From Metarhizobium sp964253915 (GTDB lineage: Bacteria; Pseudomonadota; Alphaproteobacteria; Rhizobiales; Rhizobiaceae), in contig NZ_CAXUSG020000014.1 of NCBI RefSeq assembly GCF_964253915.1, forward strand, positions 1 to 64,000: DNA of 64,000 nucleotides, in the 5' to 3' direction. The stretch's first letter is position 1. Each line of letters begins with the position of its first letter. Of this stretch, positions 18,301 through 25,580 are shown piece after piece. The notes below the pieces were generated by a model. The model had not been told where the DNA came from and made no database searches. It saw only the letters and a program-made list of their open reading frames with translations. Made by a program: the position numbers and the translations under genes.

Positions 18301-18716
18301 CGCAAGAGCGGGCAATCCGTCTCAAGGTCTCCATCGACATCCCTGCCCTCTCGCCATCGGCCAAGCAAACGCTTGAGCGGATCCGCGATGCGATCGATCG
18401 CAACGATCTTCCCGCCGGTCTCGAATATGCGCTGGCCGACAGAAACGTCAAAGCGGAACTGGAGGGGTTTGCCAAGGCTGTGTCCGAGCGTTTCGGAGAA
18501 CGCAGCTTGCTGCCGATCTCGGCAAAAGATGTAAACGGCGAGACCTTTCACAAATTGACCGCCGGGATGAACCCTTCGCAGAAAAGCGAAGTGCAGTCGG
18601 CCTGGAACAGCATGCGCACTGTGCAGCAACTCGCCGCGCACGAGCGCACCACGCTGGCATTGAAGCAGGCTGAAACAGCGCGGCAAACCCAGACCAAGGG
18701 GCTTTCCCTGAAATGA
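15393..18716 (+). CDS. traA: TraA, conjugative relaxase-helicase
   Basis: 1107-aa bifunctional protein. The MobA/MobL-type relaxase is at the N terminus: SAAYRHCARM supplies candidate Tyr Y25, and the HUH pair is H142/H144 in NPHVHMM. The TraI-like helicase has Walker A GRAGAGKTTM (about 409-418), Walker B MVLDEAGMVSS, then TIHKSQG and YVAMTRHRED near residues 700-735. It nicks oriT, stays bound to the strand and unwinds it. The GTG at 15393 is preferred to the upstream in-frame ATG. It has AAGGAG about 12 nt before it and gives the family N terminus (AAPHFSVSIVARGSGRSAV). It is first in the traAFBH operon and its stop overlaps upstream start codons of traF. Confidence 0.95.
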   Translation: MAAPHFSVSIVARGSGRSAVLSAAYRHCARMDYEREARTIDYTGKQGLLHEEFVIPADAPDWLRAMIADRSVSGASEAFWNRVEAFEKRVDAQLAKDVTIALPIELSSEQNIALMRDFIAEHITSKGMVADWVYHDAPGNPHVHMMTTLRPLSEDGFGAKKVAVLGPDGQPMRNDAGKIIYELWAGGTEDFNALREGWFAVQNRHLALAGLDIRIDGRSFEKQGIDLAPTIHIGVGATAIERKSETQNGPATARSRKLERIELQEERRAENVRRIQRNPGIVLDLITREKSVFDNQDVAKVLHRYVDDAALFQSLMARIMQHLDVLRLDRERIDFTSGVRTPARYTTREMIRLEAEMVNRSIWLSQRSSHGVRQTIIEAVFERHERLSDEQKAAIEHVAGSERIAAVIGRAGAGKTTMMEAAREAWEAAGYRVVGAALAGKAAEGLEKEAGILSRTLSSWELRWAQGRDQLDDKTVMVLDEAGMVSSKQMALLVEEATVRGAKLVLIGDPEQLQPIEAGAAFRAITDRIGYAELETIYRQREQWMRDASLDLARGNIAKAVESYSANGRMMGSTLKSQAVENLISDWNREYDPARSSLILAHLRRDVRMLNELARAKLVERGLVDDGHAFKTEDGIRHFAAGDQIVFLKNEGSLGVKNGMLAKVVEATPGRIVAEIGEGEHRKAISVEQRFYNNVDHGYATTIHKSQGATVDRVKVLASLSLDRHLTYVAMTRHREDLGVYYGARSFTKAGGLAELLSRKNSKETTLDYKKGAFYRAALRFADARGLHLVSVARTLVRDRLDWTVRQKQKLVNLTARLATIGAQLGLKRSNIQTTSKPDMEARPMVSGMTTFPKSIDQAVEDRLVADPGLKKQWQEVTTRFMQVFAEPETAFKAVNVDAMLKDPARAQTTFAKIAAEPERFGALKGKTGIFAGANEKAARDTALVNAPALARNLERYVTARVEAERKHEAQERAIRLKVSIDIPALSPSAKQTLERIRDAIDRNDLPAGLEYALADRNVKAELEGFAKAVSERFGERSLLPISAKDVNGETFHKLTAGMNPSQKSEVQSAWNSMRTVQQLAAHERTTLALKQAETARQTQTKGLSLK

Positions 18717-18742
18717 TTATGATGATGCTTGGAGGTGGCACG

Positions 18743-19279
18743 ATGCCTCGCCAACGAAGCTCCGCATTGGTCACGCTTTTCGTGGCTGCCGGCCTGTTGG
18801 GCGTCTTCTTTGCGGCAGGTTGGATCGGTGGTCTGCGCATCAATACGACGCCGAGTGAGCCGCTCGGCCTCTGGCGCATCGTTCCTCTCAATCGCTCCGT
18901 CTTGCCGGGGGATACGGTTTTCGTCTGCCCGCCTGACCATGCCGCCATGCGCGAGGCGCGACAGCGCGGATATCTGCGTACGGGAATTTGCTCCGGTGGG
19001 TTCGCACCGTTGATAAAGACTGTCATCGCGGTGGCGGGACAGCGCGTGGACGTCACCGATCGTGTCGCCATTGATGGCGTACCGATCCCCGGCTCCCGCA
19101 TCATGGAGAAGGACGGACAGAGGCGATCTCTTCGGCACGGTCAAAGCGGAATGGTGCGAGCCGGAGAGGTGTATCTGCACTCCGACTTCATCGGCTCATG
19201 GGATTCCCGATATTTCGGGCCGGTGCCTGTGTCAGGCGTGCTCGGTCTGGCGCAGGAGGTGTTGACCTATGCGCCGTGA
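18743..19279 (+). CDS. traF: TraF, pilin-processing S26-family peptidase
   Basis: 178-aa inner-membrane serine peptidase related to signal peptidase I. It has one N-terminal transmembrane segment. The active-site Ser lies in TTPSEPLGLW and the general-base Lys in PLIKTVIAVAGQRV. In RP4 and Ti systems TraF trims and cyclises the TrbC pilin. The start at 18743 is chosen for its very strong ribosome binding site (TTGGAGGTGGCACG). An earlier in-frame ATG at 18713 overlaps the traA stop. The 3' end overlaps traB by 11 nt. Confidence 0.92.
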   Translation: MPRQRSSALVTLFVAAGLLGVFFAAGWIGGLRINTTPSEPLGLWRIVPLNRSVLPGDTVFVCPPDHAAMREARQRGYLRTGICSGGFAPLIKTVIAVAGQRVDVTDRVAIDGVPIPGSRIMEKDGQRRSLRHGQSGMVRAGEVYLHSDFIGSWDSRYFGPVPVSGVLGLAQEVLTYAP

Positions 19280-20435
19280 GGTCATGATGATTGCCGTTCT
19301 CGTTTCGCTTGCCGTGTTCGTCGGGGCGGTTGGCTGGAGCGGCCAGGCGTACCTGCTCCCTGCGGCAACCTTCTTCCCGCTTCTGTGGGCCCTGTCACCA
19401 ACGCGGATCGCAGCGGCCGTCGTTGCGGCCGGCTATTTCCTGGCGGCGTCGCGTGGATTGCCTGCCGGCGTTGCCCAGTTCTTTTCCGCCGACCTCTGGG
19501 TTGGCCTCCTCTTCTGGATAGCGGCGGCATCGTCCTTCATTGCCGTCCATGCGGTACTCTGGACAGTGTGGGGCGGATGGGCAAAGCCCGCGCGCTATCT
19601 CATGGTCCTTGGTCTCACTGCTTTTCCGCCACTCGGGATCACAGGCTGGGCGCATCCGCTGACAGCGGCCGGCATACTGTTTCCGGGATGGGGATGGTGG
19701 GGGCTGCTCGCTTTGACAGCCGTCCTGATCGGTCTCGTAACCCGGATCGGGCCGGCTATCGCCATCGCCCTGCCAGGTCTATGGCTTTGGTCCGCCGCAT
19801 CGGGGACAAATCAGATTCTACCGGAGGGGTGGCGTGGTGTCGACCTTGAAATGGGTGCGAGCCTTGGCCGCGATCGATCCCTTCAACGTCAACGTGACCT
19901 GGTGACGGATGTTCGGCAGGCTGCCGGAACACGAGAGACCGTCGTCGTGCTTCCCGAGAGCACACTGGGCTTTTGGACGCCAACGCTTGAACGTTTCTGG
20001 CGGAATGAGCTGCAAGGAACGCACGTGACTGTAGTCGCCGGCGCGGCGGTCGTCGATGCAGTTGGCTACGACAACGTCATGGTGGCCATCGATGCGCATG
20101 GGGGGCGTGTCCTCTATCGCGAGCGCATGCCTGTGCCGGTTTCGATGTGGCGTCCATGGGAGCGATGGACAGGAGAGACTGGCGGCGCCCGCGCCAGTCT
20201 CTTCGCCAATCCCGTCGTCGAGGTCGCGGGCCGAAAGATCGCGCCGCTGATCTGCTACGAGCAGCTTGTGCTGTGGCCCATTCTCCAGTCGATGCTTTAT
20301 CGACCCGACGCGATCGTTTTGATCGGCAATGGCTGGTGGACGACGGGTGGCAACATCATCGCTATCCAGCGCGCGAGCGCCAAAGCCTGGTCCGCTCTGT
20401 TCGGCGTTCCCCTTGTGATTTCCTTCAATACCTGA
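19269..20435 (+). CDS. traB: TraB, conjugal transfer protein with nitrilase-like domain
   Basis: 388-aa membrane protein. Several hydrophobic helices cover residues 1-185, followed by a carbon-nitrogen hydrolase-type domain like that of apolipoprotein N-acyltransferase. The candidate Glu is in VVVLPESTLGF and the catalytic Cys in APLICYEQLV. TraB raises conjugation efficiency in Ti plasmids, but its substrate is not established. CAGGAGGTGTTGACCT precedes the ATG, which sits inside the traF 3' end, so translation is coupled. Confidence 0.9.
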   Translation: MRREVMMIAVLVSLAVFVGAVGWSGQAYLLPAATFFPLLWALSPTRIAAAVVAAGYFLAASRGLPAGVAQFFSADLWVGLLFWIAAASSFIAVHAVLWTVWGGWAKPARYLMVLGLTAFPPLGITGWAHPLTAAGILFPGWGWWGLLALTAVLIGLVTRIGPAIAIALPGLWLWSAASGTNQILPEGWRGVDLEMGASLGRDRSLQRQRDLVTDVRQAAGTRETVVVLPESTLGFWTPTLERFWRNELQGTHVTVVAGAAVVDAVGYDNVMVAIDAHGGRVLYRERMPVPVSMWRPWERWTGETGGARASLFANPVVEVAGRKIAPLICYEQLVLWPILQSMLYRPDAIVLIGNGWWTTGGNIIAIQRASAKAWSALFGVPLVISFNT

Positions 20436-20452
20436 ACTTTGGAGCCTTCGTC

Positions 20453-21064
20453 ATGGATGCTGCCTTTATCGCGGAATGCGCCGATCCCTCCCTGAAACCC
20501 GCCATCGTCGAGCAGTTCGTAGCCGCTGTCGGTCCTGGCGATCCGCTGGCCGTCACGGTGAAAGCCGGAGGACGGCTCATCCTCGTACCAAAACCGAAGA
20601 CGCCCGACGAGGCTATGGAGATCATACGCCAGTATGTCGGGCAAGCCGTCGTGCGTGTGGGCCTTACACAGTTCCCGGCGGGTGTCGGCGTGAAGGACGC
20701 ATCCGAGCTGAAATCAGATCTGATGGAGCCTTGCGAAAACCTTCGCATGGGGACGAAGATGTTTTCCAAGATCATGCGCATCGTTTCAAAGTGGTATGGC
20801 AACCCAACGAGCGAAGAGGTGCTTCCACAGATCTTCGAAGATGCCGTCTACGCCTGGAACTCCGGCCAGTTCGAGGGGCAAAGCGTGTTTCAGGCGGAGG
20901 ATCCTGGTGGAACGATCGTCGATCGAAAGGAAATTGCTCCGGATGCCACGGACGAACCGGCGGACGCCACGCCCTCCCAGATCGAAGCGGATCCCTCAGA
21001 CGAAAAAGAGGTTGGGACTGCGGGAATTCGGGTCGATTTGTCCCGGATTGGTGGGCAGAAATAG
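20453..21064 (+). CDS. traH: TraH, conjugal transfer protein
   Basis: 203-aa TraH-family protein, last gene of the traAFBH operon, beginning MDAAFIAECADPSLKP. It starts 17 nt after the traB stop with TTTGGAG as ribosome binding site. No signal peptide or membrane segment is seen. The last 50 residues are acidic and probably disordered (DATDEPADATPSQIEADPSDEKE). TraH is conserved in Ti-type transfer operons but is not known to be essential. Confidence 0.85.
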   Translation: MDAAFIAECADPSLKPAIVEQFVAAVGPGDPLAVTVKAGGRLILVPKPKTPDEAMEIIRQYVGQAVVRVGLTQFPAGVGVKDASELKSDLMEPCENLRMGTKMFSKIMRIVSKWYGNPTSEEVLPQIFEDAVYAWNSGQFEGQSVFQAEDPGGTIVDRKEIAPDATDEPADATPSQIEADPSDEKEVGTAGIRVDLSRIGGQK

Positions 21065-21096
21065 CGCTGGGTTCGATTTCGACGACAGGTAAAATA

Positions 21097-21717
21097 TCAG
21101 GGATCAGGTTCGACAATTGCGACATTGAGGTCGTTGAGTACATCAGCCAGACCCGGCGCGCGGATCAGCTTCGTCGTGCGGACCGCCTTCAGTTTTCCAA
21201 TAGCTCGATCGAACACTGCAAGGTTGGTGTGGCCGTTGAGCCGAGACGGGTAGATGATGCCGTCCACCTGGCTGTCGTGTTCATTGAAGGCGACCGCCCA
21301 CTTCCGTGCGAGGGATTGCTTTGAGCCCTTCGCGACATCCGTCGGCACACCCATCTTGATCGGCCCGTCGTCTCGAAGATCGGCCATCATCAGCGGATTG
21401 ATGACCTCGATCTCTGCGAAATTGCGGTCGTACAATTCGGATTCAGCTATCGGCAGGTCGCCGAGGACCCCATCGCGTTGATCGCGCAAGACGGCTTCGA
21501 GAAAGCACACCTTCACCGTATCGCCCAAATAGAGCACCCCGAACCGGTTAGCGAATTTGCGCCGGCGTGGATCGCTGAAACGGCTCGGCGTTTTACCGAA
21601 GCCCAGTGGATCAGGGTAGGTGCCCAGATAGATGCGACCGAACCGAAGTCCGGCTGCGACCGTATGCAGGTGAAGGCTTGCATTTGCAAAGCCGGGAGGC
21701 GGCAGAGTACGTGCCAT
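21097..21717 (-). CDS. RES-domain toxin (NAD+-degrading family)
   Basis: 206-aa RES domain protein. The fold-defining residues appear as RFGRIYLGTYPDPLGFGKTPSRFSD (Arg), CFLEAVLRDQRD (Glu) and IIYPSRLNGHTNLAVFDR (Ser/Asn). RES toxins such as MbcT deplete NAD+. The start codon directly abuts the stop of the upstream antitoxin gene, so the two are translationally coupled. The pair lies tail-to-tail with traH, 32 nt away. It probably acts as a plasmid-addiction or defence module. Confidence 0.85.
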   Translation of the reverse strand: MARTLPPPGFANASLHLHTVAAGLRFGRIYLGTYPDPLGFGKTPSRFSDPRRRKFANRFGVLYLGDTVKVCFLEAVLRDQRDGVLGDLPIAESELYDRNFAEIEVINPLMMADLRDDGPIKMGVPTDVAKGSKQSLARKWAVAFNEHDSQVDGIIYPSRLNGHTNLAVFDRAIGKLKAVRTTKLIRAPGLADVLNDLNVAIVEPDP

Positions 21718-22473
21718 TCAGCGGAAATCTCGACCAATGCTCTCGACAACCTCGAGCGCTTGCTCGGTGCGTCCCCGCTCCAATGCCTCGCGACCTGTCA
21801 GTCCGTCCAGCTCTCCGTGGGGCTGGACCAGGAACCGGTAAACCGCCCAGGCTCCGCCCAGTCGCTCGTGGAGCGTTGCAAGCGCTGCAAACGGCTTGCC
21901 ATCGGCATCGATCTGCCAATCCGGGAAGCGAAAGCCGCGTTTCGCGCCATCCAGCCCCAATACCAGTCCGGTCTGGCGCTTTGAATTCACCGTTACCCTT
22001 GTCGTGCCAAGCAACTTGGCGAATTCGTCGGCATTCAGCATGTCAGTGCCGCTGAGGACCTCAGCAGCCTTTATGCGTCCCCGCGCCCGTGCGGCCACCA
22101 ACGCCTGCTCCAACTCCGGATCCAGTGCATCGTTTTCCTCTACGACAGGCACCGTTGTCATTTCCACCGCCTCAACGGGAGTGACAACCATCTCACCTTC
22201 GGAATCGACATCGACACGGAAGCTGACCGGGTGGCCAGCAGAACGGCTTTTTGCGATCGCCTGACCGTATTCCTGGAGGAGCGCCTTGACGCGATTGGGA
22301 TTGCCGGTCAGCGCTTTTGATGCATTGTCCGGGATCTTGATCTTGAAGGCGGCTCTCCCCTTCGCCAGCGGGGCGGCGCCTGTGGTCAGGAAAAAAGCCA
22401 TGGATTCAGCGCCCGGTTTGTCGCGCCCGCTCGCGCCGTCGCGTATGCTGGTTTTCGACTTCAGAGATGCCAT
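21718..22473 (-). CDS. Xre/MbcA/ParS-type antitoxin, extended N terminus
   Basis: 251-aa antitoxin partner of the RES toxin. The C-terminal half has the HTH-like segment NADEFAKLLGTTRVTVNSKRQ and the toxin-binding ParS/MbcA-like end (GGAWAVYRFLVQPHGELDGLTGREALERG). The N-terminal 140 residues are unusual for the family. They look like a separate partner- or DNA-binding region, with FKIKIPDNASKALTGNPNRVK and an acidic linker. The ribosome binding site GGAGGGTGAGAC precedes ATG 22473. A promoter with direct repeats lies just upstream at 22499-22527, suggesting autoregulation. Confidence 0.8.
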   Translation of the reverse strand: MASLKSKTSIRDGASGRDKPGAESMAFFLTTGAAPLAKGRAAFKIKIPDNASKALTGNPNRVKALLQEYGQAIAKSRSAGHPVSFRVDVDSEGEMVVTPVEAVEMTTVPVVEENDALDPELEQALVAARARGRIKAAEVLSGTDMLNADEFAKLLGTTRVTVNSKRQTGLVLGLDGAKRGFRFPDWQIDADGKPFAALATLHERLGGAWAVYRFLVQPHGELDGLTGREALERGRTEQALEVVESIGRDFR

Positions 22474-22498
22474 GTCTCACCCTCCGTTCGGTGAACTA

Positions 22499-22527
22499 TA
22501 TATGGCAAGATTGGTTAAGTTCGTCAA
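22499..22527 (-). promoter_or_regulatory. Promoter of the Xre-RES operon
   Basis: On the minus strand TTGACG (22527-22522) is followed after 17 bp by CATATA (22504-22499). Two direct half-sites, TTAAGTT and TCAAGTT, sit around the -35 and may be antitoxin operators. The promoter lies inside the remains of vapC. Confidence 0.5.
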
Positions 22528-22539
22528 GTTGGTAAAGCA

Positions 22540-22614
22540 CATGGTGCTCCTGATCTCCTGCGTCCTGATTGCGGCTACGCGGACGATGACTGCGAAGTGA
22601 TCGACGAAAATCAT
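22540..22614 (-). pseudogene. Truncated vapC (PIN toxin) remnant
   Basis: The vapB stop overlaps an ATG (ATGA at 22611-22614), the usual vapB-vapC junction. The frame from this ATG reads MIFVDHFAVIVRVAAIR, recalling the VapC start MIFVDxSAxVA with its first catalytic Asp. It then loses all PIN similarity and runs into the promoter of the RES/Xre operon. The match is short, so this is suggestive. Confidence 0.35.
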
Positions 22615-22862
22615 GGTTCATGCAGGTCGTCGAGGATTTCTTTCGGGGATGATGTATCAAGCAGCGGCAGGGCAGAAACCTTTTCCCCGATCGCTGTCAT
22701 CTGTTCGACGGTCATGCGATGCCTGACAGGCAGATTGCCGAAAACCCCGAGGGCCTGAGCTTCGCGTTCGAGCGCAGCGCGTATGATATCGTCCGGTCTG
22801 CGACCGACACGGGCCGCAATTTTTCGGGCAAGCTGTTCTGTGTCGTGGGTAAGCTGCAACAT
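22611..22862 (-). CDS. vapB: VapB-family antitoxin, apparently orphan
   Basis: 83-aa ribbon-helix-helix-type antitoxin: MLQLTHDTEQLARKIAARVGRRPDDIIRAALERE matches the N-terminal DNA-binding half of VapB-like proteins, followed by an acidic toxin-wrapping tail (DTSSPKEILDDLHEP). No intact PIN-domain toxin follows; only about 75 bases resembling a vapC start remain. It might neutralise VapC toxins encoded elsewhere. Confidence 0.7.
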   Translation of the reverse strand: MLQLTHDTEQLARKIAARVGRRPDDIIRAALEREAQALGVFGNLPVRHRMTVEQMTAIGEKVSALPLLDTSSPKEILDDLHEP

Positions 22863-23168
22863 GGGATCGCTCTAAATGACCCCTTCCATGTAGAGCATTT
22901 CGCGAAACAATGACAGATTTCTGCTCAGAGGCCATGAAGCTTAGATCGCTCCGCCTGCTTGTGAGCTGACACGTTTTCCGCGAATAAGCAATTTCCGAGG
23001 TTTTCAATCTCGCGGAAACCATTTAGAAAACCATTCCTTGATGGTCAACTTACGCGATTGAATATGCTTCATTCTTTACCAGGTCACTGTTCGCGCGCGT
23101 CGCGGTCCTTCTGACTGCCGACGCATTTCGCCACCGCGGAACGGGTGCGATTTACAGGGAGAGTATGG
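22863..23168. other. Intergenic region upstream of traR and vapB
   Basis: Divergent promoter region of about 306 bases between vapB (minus) and traR (plus). The middle is AT-richer, with an imperfect dyad around 22979-23020 (CCGCGAATAAGCA and AATCTCGCGG). No gene is supported. Promoters for both genes must lie here but no convincing -35/-10 pair stands out. Confidence 0.35.
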
Positions 23169-23873
23169 ATGTCAAACTGGGTCGAGAAGCTGCTGGATAT
23201 CACTGTGATCGGAAACGATCAGTCCATGGTGAAGGGCGCACTGGCCAATCTTGCTGATCGGTTCGATTTTGTGGGCTATGCCTTCGTCAACATTCGTCCG
23301 GGGCAGACCTATGCGGTCTCCAACTACGATATCGACTGGCAGAAAATCTATGATACGCTGGACTACCGGTTCATCGATCCGGTCATGCGGCAGGCCCAAC
23401 TGATAAGGCGCGCTTTCGCCTGGTCCGGCGAAGCCGAAAAGAGCTCGCTGTCAAAAGAGCAGAAAAACTTCTTTTCGAAAGCCGCTGATTTCAACATTCG
23501 CTCGGGCGTTTCCATCCCGGTCGCCACCGCCAACGGTGCGATGTCCATGCTGACCTTTGCATCGGCGAAGCCTTCTCTTGCCAGTGATATGGAGATTGAT
23601 GCCATTATGGCTGCATCAGCGGTCGCTCAACTTCATGCCCGTCTTGAGCACATGCGGGTCACGCCCTCCATCGAGGAAAAGATCGTCCTGACGCCGAAGC
23701 AGGTGAACTACATTCGCTGGCTGTCGCTTGGCAAAACGGTCGAGGTGATCGCTGAACTGGAGCAGGCAAAGTATGCTGGCGTCCGCTCTGCGGTTGACGA
23801 TGTCAGAACGCGCTACAATCTGGCCAATCATGCGCAGGTGGTGGCTTTGGCTATCCGACGCGGCCTGATTTAG
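23169..23873 (+). CDS. traR: TraR, quorum-sensing activator of conjugation
   Basis: 234 aa, the exact length of Ti TraR. It is a LuxR-family activator with an N-terminal acyl-homoserine-lactone domain and a C-terminal HTH. The ligand-contact residues fall at the same numbers as in TraR of pTiC58: Y53, W57, D70 and W85. The HTH spans about 175-225 (LSLGKTVEVIAELEQAKYAGVRSA) and ends LAIRRGLI. The start at ATG 23169 has CAGGGAGAG before it. It converges on traM with 14 nt between the stops, the Ti arrangement. It is predicted to activate tra and trb operons through the palindromes at 15213 and 35867. Confidence 0.92.
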   Translation: MSNWVEKLLDITVIGNDQSMVKGALANLADRFDFVGYAFVNIRPGQTYAVSNYDIDWQKIYDTLDYRFIDPVMRQAQLIRRAFAWSGEAEKSSLSKEQKNFFSKAADFNIRSGVSIPVATANGAMSMLTFASAKPSLASDMEIDAIMAASAVAQLHARLEHMRVTPSIEEKIVLTPKQVNYIRWLSLGKTVEVIAELEQAKYAGVRSAVDDVRTRYNLANHAQVVALAIRRGLI

Positions 23874-23887
23874 GCTGATCTGGCGGG

Positions 23888-24187
23888 TCAGGCCTTGGGC
23901 GTATAGCCCAGAATGTGCAGGAGGGTGGTCAGCGCCGACATTTGCGCGTGCATCCTGATGGTTGCTTCGAGATAGGCAATATGGGTATCGCTAACAAGCT
24001 CCTTGCCGGCTTTAACGTCAGCCGGCAGTTCATTGAACAGATTTTCTGCCCGCTCCAATAGATCCCGATGTTCGCGGATTGCATCGATCGTGAGACGCTC
24101 AACGAGCGGTGACGGAAGCCCATGCAAGAGCCCTATCAGCGGCTTCAGATCGACTGCCTCGCCATTCAATCGGTCGTCGGCGTCCAT
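23888..24187 (-). CDS. traM: TraM, antiactivator of TraR
   Basis: 99-aa helical protein (LKPLIGLLHGLPSPLVERLT at residues 14-33, ending LHILGYTPKA) of the TraM family. TraM binds TraR and blocks its DNA binding until enough autoinducer has built up. ATG 24187 is preceded by TGGGAGTTGAAC. It converges on traR. Its upstream region carries a cluster of palindromes. Confidence 0.88.
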   Translation of the reverse strand: MDADDRLNGEAVDLKPLIGLLHGLPSPLVERLTIDAIREHRDLLERAENLFNELPADVKAGKELVSDTHIAYLEATIRMHAQMSALTTLLHILGYTPKA

Positions 24188-24255
24188 GTTCAACTCCCAA
24201 AACAGGAATGCGCGGTGCGCCCCCGCATAGTTCCTGACCCCTGGCGATCGGGGAG

Positions 24256-24393
24256 TTAGTAACCGAGCATGCGCCGGCCCATAGACCTTTAGTTCCGAGG
24301 AACCTGGACATACGTCCATGGCTCCCCGACCATAGGTCGAGGAATTCGGCGCCCTAACGGCGGACGCCAAACCGGCATGCGTCGGGTTACTAA
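24256..24393. repeat. Large imperfect inverted repeat enclosing three small palindromes
   Basis: Arms at 24256-24277 and 24372-24393 are inverted copies sharing the blocks CCGGC, ATGC, TCGG and TTACTAA in order, with 1-2-nt indels. Between them lie three exact dyads: GTTCC-GA-GGAAC (24292-24303), TGGAC-ATAC-GTCCA (24305-24318) and GACC-ATA-GGTC (24328-24338). The region separates traM from the second luxR gene. It could be a structured RNA, an operator cluster or a decayed mobile element end. Confidence 0.5.
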
Positions 24394-24589
24394 GCCCGGA
24401 GGCAGCGCGTACTGCCTCACCAGCGCTTATAGCGACCTAACCTCATCCGCGCCACCGCAGATTTGTTGGCGTCCGAGGTCGGCTCGCGGCCAGCGATTGA
24501 AGAAGGAGCCTAGAGTCGCTGTCGTTTTGGTGTCCAAACTGAAACGAAGGATCGTCCAATCGTCGAACTAAATTAACCTCCGCATAGCA

Positions 24590-25462
24590 ATGCCTATCCT
24601 CGCCGGGAAGTTGCGTTTGAACCGAGAAAGCAATCAGGTTACGGCACAATCCCATGAAGTTCTGCATCGCTGCCGAACTCCTTTGGCTGATCATTCGATC
24701 TCTGAGGCCGATTGTCAGGCCGCAGTGCTTAGGAAGCATATATTGACAGGACCTCTCGCCGATTTTTCCGACCTCAAGGAGCGCCTTGCAAAGACGGGCT
24801 CGGTGACCGAAGCGCTCCATTTCATACAGTCGGTCTATCGCGTCGATTTCATAACCTACCACCTTGCTTCGACGGTGGTTGGTGATTTTGACGCGCCGTT
24901 CGTGCGGACAACCTACCCGGATGCGTGGGTATCCACCTATCTATTGAAGGGCTATGTCACCATCGATCCTGTCGCGCGCGAGGGCTTTCTGCGCCAGCTG
25001 CCATTCGATTGGCGAGAGCTCGAAGTCGCGCCCGAGATGCTGATGTTTCTGGAAGACGCAATAAGCCATGGGATCGGCCGCTTTGGTTTTTCCATCCCGA
25101 TATCGGATAAAGCAGGCCGACGGGCCATCCTCTCTTTGAATTCGAACGCGTCCGCCGAAGACTGGGAGGATATGGTCGGTGCTCATCGGAGTGAGTGGGT
25201 CGATCTCGCGTATCTCGTCCACCAGATGGCAGTGTTCGAGCTACATGGAGCGAGCGATCCGATTCCGGTCTTGAGTCCGCGGGAACGTGAGTGCCTCTAC
25301 TGGAGCGCGCTCGGCAAGGATTACAAGGATATCGCGCTTATTCTCGGCCTTTCCCATCACACGACCCGCAGCTACATCAAGTCGGCCAGGACGAAACTTG
25401 GTTGCGCCACGATCTCGGCGGCGGCCACTCTTGCCCTTAAGCTACGCGTGATCGCGATATGA
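24590..25462 (+). CDS. Second LuxR-family regulator (autoinducer-binding domain)
   Basis: LuxR-type protein, up to 290 aa. Its autoinducer domain is recognisable (FITYHLASTV, then YVTIDPVAREGF with the conserved Asp, and FGFSIPISDKAGRRAILSL). The C-terminal HTH is LSPRERECLYWSALGKDYKDIALILGLSHHT. The first 45-50 residues are extra for the family. A start at TTG 24743, behind AGGAAG, would give a usual 239 aa; GTG 24725 is another option. It lies 118 nt upstream of traI in the same direction, so it may control traI directly. It is not a TraR: the ends and HTH differ. A BisR/CinR-like relay role is possible but unproven. Confidence 0.8.
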   Translation: MPILAGKLRLNRESNQVTAQSHEVLHRCRTPLADHSISEADCQAAVLRKHILTGPLADFSDLKERLAKTGSVTEALHFIQSVYRVDFITYHLASTVVGDFDAPFVRTTYPDAWVSTYLLKGYVTIDPVAREGFLRQLPFDWRELEVAPEMLMFLEDAISHGIGRFGFSIPISDKAGRRAILSLNSNASAEDWEDMVGAHRSEWVDLAYLVHQMAVFELHGASDPIPVLSPRERECLYWSALGKDYKDIALILGLSHHTTRSYIKSARTKLGCATISAAATLALKLRVIAI

Positions 25463-25495
25463 GCCGATCGCCCGGATACCTCTGGGCAATACCCG

Positions 25496-25517
25496 CATAT
25501 GGGCTTGACCATATGGG
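25496..25517. promoter_or_regulatory. Direct CATATGGG repeats upstream of traI
   Basis: CATATGGG occurs at 25496-25503 and again at 25510-25517, within the 118-nt gap between the luxR-type gene and traI. Each copy lies in a partly palindromic context (CCCGCATATGGG, ACCATATGG). They may be regulator half-sites for traI. They do not match the palindromes at 15213 and 35867. Confidence 0.3.
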
Positions 25518-25580
25518 GGAATATCTGGCTCCTCCGCCAAGCGGCATCTTCCAGCAAGTATCAACAGCTGGAGATAAACC

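Noticed and set aside
24292..24303. EcfG promoter at the GTTCCGAGGAAC palindrome near traM
   Set aside because: Neither direction has a suitable -10 at 16-17 bp.
24241..24400. tRNA-like fold in the traM-luxR gap
   Set aside because: The arms and loops do not give the conserved T-arm and anticodon pattern. It is kept only as an inverted-repeat region.
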